This document shows positions 61,280-64,000 of a stretch of DNA of 64,000 nt, piece by piece. This DNA is from Paraburkholderia caribensis (GTDB lineage: Bacteria; Pseudomonadota; Gammaproteobacteria; Burkholderiales; Burkholderiaceae), in assembly GCF_002902945.1 (NCBI RefSeq), contig NZ_CP026102.1, positions 1,054,001 to 1,118,000 on the forward strand, written 5' to 3'. Below the pieces are notes generated by a model that saw only the letters and a list, made by a program, of their open reading frames with translations, made no database searches and was not told the DNA's origin. Each line of letters opens with the position of its first letter. Position 1 is the stretch's first letter. The position numbers and the translations under genes were made by a program.

Positions 61280-63517
61280 ATGTCGCAGGGACTGCTCGAT
61301 GCACAAAACGGCAAGCCGCGCGACGACGATGCTGCGCGAGTCACACGCCGTACGTTTCTGAAATTCAGCGCGAGTGTCGCCGCGACGGCGGGCGGCGGCC
61401 TGATGCTGGGCTTCAGCATGCCTGCTCAAAGCCAGGGCGATGTGCGCAAGTCCGTGATCGGCGGCGATGGTGTCGAGACGCCGCAAAGCGGCGTGCTGGC
61501 GCCGAACGCTTTCGTGCAGATCGACACGGCGGGCAAGGTCACGCTGATCATCCCGAAGGTCGAGATGGGGCAAGGCGTGTACACGTCGATTCCGATGCTG
61601 ATTGCGGAAGAGCTCGAAGTGCCGCTAGACAGCGTAACGATCGACCATGCGCCGCCCGACGAATCGCGCTTCACGGACCCGCTGCTCGGCGGCCAGCTGA
61701 CGGGCGGCTCGACGTCGATCCGCTATGCATGGGAACCGATGCGGCGCGCGGGTGCGACCACGCGCGTGCTGCTGATCAACGCGGCCGCGCAGCAATGGCA
61801 GGTCGACCCGGCGTCGTGCCATGCCGAGAACGGCCAGGTGATTCACGCGGACACGAAGCGCAGCATTGCCTACGGCCAACTCGTCGATGCCGCCGCGAAG
61901 CTGCCCGTGCCGCAGAACGTGCCGCTGAAGAACCCAAAAGACTTCAAGCTGATCGGCACGCAGGCGAAGCGCCTCGATTCGCCGGAGAAGGTGGACGGCA
62001 GCGCGATGTTCGGCCTCGACGTGCGTCTGCCCGACATGGTCTATGCGGCCATCGTCAATTGCCCGGTGTTCGGCGGGACGCTTGCCAGCGTCGACGATAC
62101 GGCCGCGAAGAAGATTCCCGGCGTGCGGCAGATCGTGAAGATCGACAACGGCGTTGCCGTGATCGGCGATCACACGTGGGCTGCGAAACGCGGCGCATCG
62201 GCGTTGAAGATCACATGGAACGAAGGCGCGGGCGCAGCCGTGTCGATGAAGACGATCGTCGACGACATGGAGAAGGCGTCGCAGAACAACGGTGCGGTCG
62301 CGCGCAAGGACGGCGACGTGAACAACGCGTTCTCGCAGGCGAAGACACGCGTCGACGCCGTCTATCAACAGCCATTCCTCGCGCACGCAACGATGGAACC
62401 CGTCAACTGCACGGTTCACGTGAAGCCCGATAGCTGCGACATCTGGGTCGGCACGCAGGTGCCGACGCGGGCGCGCGATGCGGGCGCGAAGGTGACGGGG
62501 CTGCCGCCGGACAAGATCGTCGTGCACAACTTTCTGCTTGGCGGCGGCTTCGGACGCAGGCTCGAATTCGACATGGTCACGCAGGCGGTGAAAGTGGCAA
62601 AGCAGCTGAACGTGCCCGTGAAGGTGACGTGGACGCGCGAGGAAGACATCCAGCACGACATGTATCGCCCGTACTACTACGACAAGATCTCTGCGGGGCT
62701 CGACGCGAACGGCAAGCCGATTGCGTGGCAGCATCGCATCGTCGGTTCGTCGATTCTGTCGCGGTTCGCGCCGCCTGCCGTGAAGAACGGCGTCGACCCC
62801 GATGCCGTCGAAGTGGCTGCCGATCTGCCGTACGACCTGCCCAATCAGCTCATCGATTACGTGCGACAGGAGCCGCACGCGATACCGACTGCGTTCTGGC
62901 GCGGTGTGGGTCCGACGCGCGGCACGTTCGTCGTGGAGAGCTTCATCGACGAACTCGCGGCACAGACGAAGACCGATCCCGTGAAGTACCGGCGCGATCT
63001 GCTCGGCAAATCGCCGCGCGCGTTGAACGTGTTGAACGTCGCGACGCAGGCGGCGGGCTGGGGCAGCACGGTGCCGAAGGGGCAGGGGCGCGGGGTGTCG
63101 GTGATGCACGCGTTCGGCAGTTTCTTTGCGATGGTGGCCGACGTCACGGTCGATCAGGGCGAGGTGCGGCTGAACCGCGTGGTGTGCGCCGTCGACTGCG
63201 GGATGGTGGTCAACCCGAACACGGTGGAGGCGCAGATTCAGGGCGGCATTATCTTCGCGATCACGGCGGCGCTGTACAGCGAGATCACGATCGATCGCGG
63301 CCGCGTGCAGCAGAGCAACTTCACGGATTACCGGATTCTGCGCATCAACGAAACGCCGACCATCGACGTGCATATCGTGAAGAGCAGCGAGGCGCCGGGC
63401 GGCATTGGCGAGCCGGGAACGGCAGCGGCGCAGCCCGCGATCGCCAACGCGATCTACGCGGCGACGGGCAAGCGGTTGCGGCAGTTGCCTGTCGGTAACC
63501 AGTTGATGAACGCGTAA
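61280..63517 (+). CDS. Molybdopterin-binding subunit of a periplasmic hydroxylase/aldehyde dehydrogenase
   Basis: 745-aa catalytic subunit of the xanthine oxidase family, isoquinoline-oxidoreductase-beta-like. A perfect Tat motif T-R23-R24-T-F-L-K precedes a hydrophobic stretch, so the heterodimer should be exported folded. Cofactor-binding segments are LLGGGFGRRLEFD and GGSTS, and the active-site glutamate is in GGIGEPGTA near the C-terminus. AAGGAGG precedes the ATG. With the cytochrome c downstream it forms a three-gene oxidoreductase passing electrons to the respiratory chain. Substrate (N-heterocycle or aldehyde) is not evident. Confidence 0.9.
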   Translation: MSQGLLDAQNGKPRDDDAARVTRRTFLKFSASVAATAGGGLMLGFSMPAQSQGDVRKSVIGGDGVETPQSGVLAPNAFVQIDTAGKVTLIIPKVEMGQGVYTSIPMLIAEELEVPLDSVTIDHAPPDESRFTDPLLGGQLTGGSTSIRYAWEPMRRAGATTRVLLINAAAQQWQVDPASCHAENGQVIHADTKRSIAYGQLVDAAAKLPVPQNVPLKNPKDFKLIGTQAKRLDSPEKVDGSAMFGLDVRLPDMVYAAIVNCPVFGGTLASVDDTAAKKIPGVRQIVKIDNGVAVIGDHTWAAKRGASALKITWNEGAGAAVSMKTIVDDMEKASQNNGAVARKDGDVNNAFSQAKTRVDAVYQQPFLAHATMEPVNCTVHVKPDSCDIWVGTQVPTRARDAGAKVTGLPPDKIVVHNFLLGGGFGRRLEFDMVTQAVKVAKQLNVPVKVTWTREEDIQHDMYRPYYYDKISAGLDANGKPIAWQHRIVGSSILSRFAPPAVKNGVDPDAVEVAADLPYDLPNQLIDYVRQEPHAIPTAFWRGVGPTRGTFVVESFIDELAAQTKTDPVKYRRDLLGKSPRALNVLNVATQAAGWGSTVPKGQGRGVSVMHAFGSFFAMVADVTVDQGEVRLNRVVCAVDCGMVVNPNTVEAQIQGGIIFAITAALYSEITIDRGRVQQSNFTDYRILRINETPTIDVHIVKSSEAPGGIGEPGTAAAQPAIANAIYAATGKRLRQLPVGNQLMNA

Positions 63518-63527
63518 GGGGCCGACG

Positions 63528-64000
63528 ATGAAAACGACATTGAAGGCATTGGCGCTGGCTGCTGGATTGACCGTTTCGCTCGCGCTTCCCACGTTGGCTC
63601 ACGCCGCCGACGACGCGCTCGTCGCACGTGGGGAATATCTGGCGAAGGCGGGCGACTGTATTGCGTGTCACTCTACGCCGCACGGCAAGCCATTCACCGG
63701 CGGCCTGAAAATGATGACGCCGATGGGCGCGATCTACTCGACCAATATCACGCCTGATCCGCAGACGGGCATTGGCCAGTACAGCGAGGACGACTTCAAG
63801 CGCGCGATGCGCGAGGGCGTTGCGAAGGATGGACACAACCTGTATCCGGCGATGCCCTATCCGTCGTACGCGAAGGTCAACGACGACGACATGCATGCGC
63901 TTTACACGTATTTCATGCATGGAGTGGCGCCTGTCAAGCAGGCGAACCGCGAGCCGGATATCCAATGGCCATTGAACATGCGCTGGCCGTTGAAGTTCTG
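63528..64000 (+). CDS. Cytochrome c subunit of the hydroxylase (3' end outside window)
   Basis: The first 157 codons are present and the frame is open to the window end. A signal peptide (LPTLAHA|ADD) is followed by VARGEYLAKAGDCIACHSTPHGKPFTGG with one C-x2-C-H heme site, then GAIYSTNITPDPQTGIG and the axial-methionine-like region YPAMPYPSYAKVNDDDMHALYTYF. This is the pattern of multiheme cytochrome subunits of membrane dehydrogenases. AAGGGG lies upstream, and the start is 10 bases after the large-subunit stop. Confidence 0.9.
   Translation, partial: MKTTLKALALAAGLTVSLALPTLAHAADDALVARGEYLAKAGDCIACHSTPHGKPFTGGLKMMTPMGAIYSTNITPDPQTGIGQYSEDDFKRAMREGVAKDGHNLYPAMPYPSYAKVNDDDMHALYTYFMHGVAPVKQANREPDIQWPLNMRWPLKF

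Noticed and set aside
1..64000. tRNA, rRNA, CRISPR arrays and prophage genes
   Set aside because: None recognised on either strand; gaps are short and explained by promoters, hairpins or repeats.

Overview
The window reads as part of a replicon of a Burkholderiaceae bacterium, most likely Paraburkholderia or Caballeronia. The DNA is GC-rich and densely coding. It carries a DUF3331 gene, a Burkholderia-type cellulose operon (bcsD-bcsP-bcsQ-A-B-Z-C), two trimeric Burkholderia-type porins and a repeat whose reading frames (YFSLPPQRKVGKRKRLTPP) are familiar from this group. The genus is an inference. No rRNA, tRNA, CRISPR array or transposase gene was seen.

Positions 1-23,339 form a quaternary-ammonium catabolism locus. 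dgcA (5' end missing), dgcB, etfA, etfB, gbcA and gbcB demethylate glycine betaine to dimethylglycine and then sarcosine. A 669-bp foldback repeat (7822-8490) follows. Next come a betaine-type binding protein, an APC permease, purU (C1 disposal), a choline-sulfate LysR regulator divergent from choline sulfatase betC, a choline binding protein and a porin. The carnitine cluster cdhR / caiX-cdhC-cdhA-cdhB-esterase completes the locus and matches the gene order PA5389-PA5384 of Pseudomonas aeruginosa as I recall it. Choline-O-sulfate, betaine and carnitine thus all converge on glycine betaine. Three binding proteins are present but no ABC permease or ATPase, so the transporter core must lie elsewhere. 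Three promoters here (betaine binding protein, porin, caiX) share a GTCGC direct repeat at exactly 21-bp spacing. The porin and caiX promoters also share ATGGATTTGTAC at the same distance, which looks like an AraC-type regulon signature.

Positions 23,340-26,296 hold a DUF3331 gene, an AI-2E/PerM transporter and an OpgC-type membrane acyltransferase. Positions 26,875-40,770 hold a Wzx/Wzy-type exopolysaccharide island: Wza-like exporter, Wzb-like phosphatase, Wzc-like kinase, polymerase, GT4 glycosyltransferase, a pyruvyltransferase-GT4 fusion, a flippase and a GH71-type glucanase. The phosphoglycosyltransferase that would start the repeat unit and a GlxA/AraC regulator are encoded on the other strand. 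This island looks less GC-rich than its surroundings.

Positions 41,254-47,282 hold a second porin, nudK, a DeoR regulator, an SRPBCC protein, a degenerate LytM lipoprotein, an alpha/beta hydrolase and an unknown 134-aa protein. Positions 47,613-60,517 are the cellulose operon, in which BcsC has an unusually long Pro/Gln/Tyr-rich linker. The window ends in a molybdenum hydroxylase operon (2Fe-2S subunit, molybdopterin subunit with Tat signal, truncated cytochrome c).
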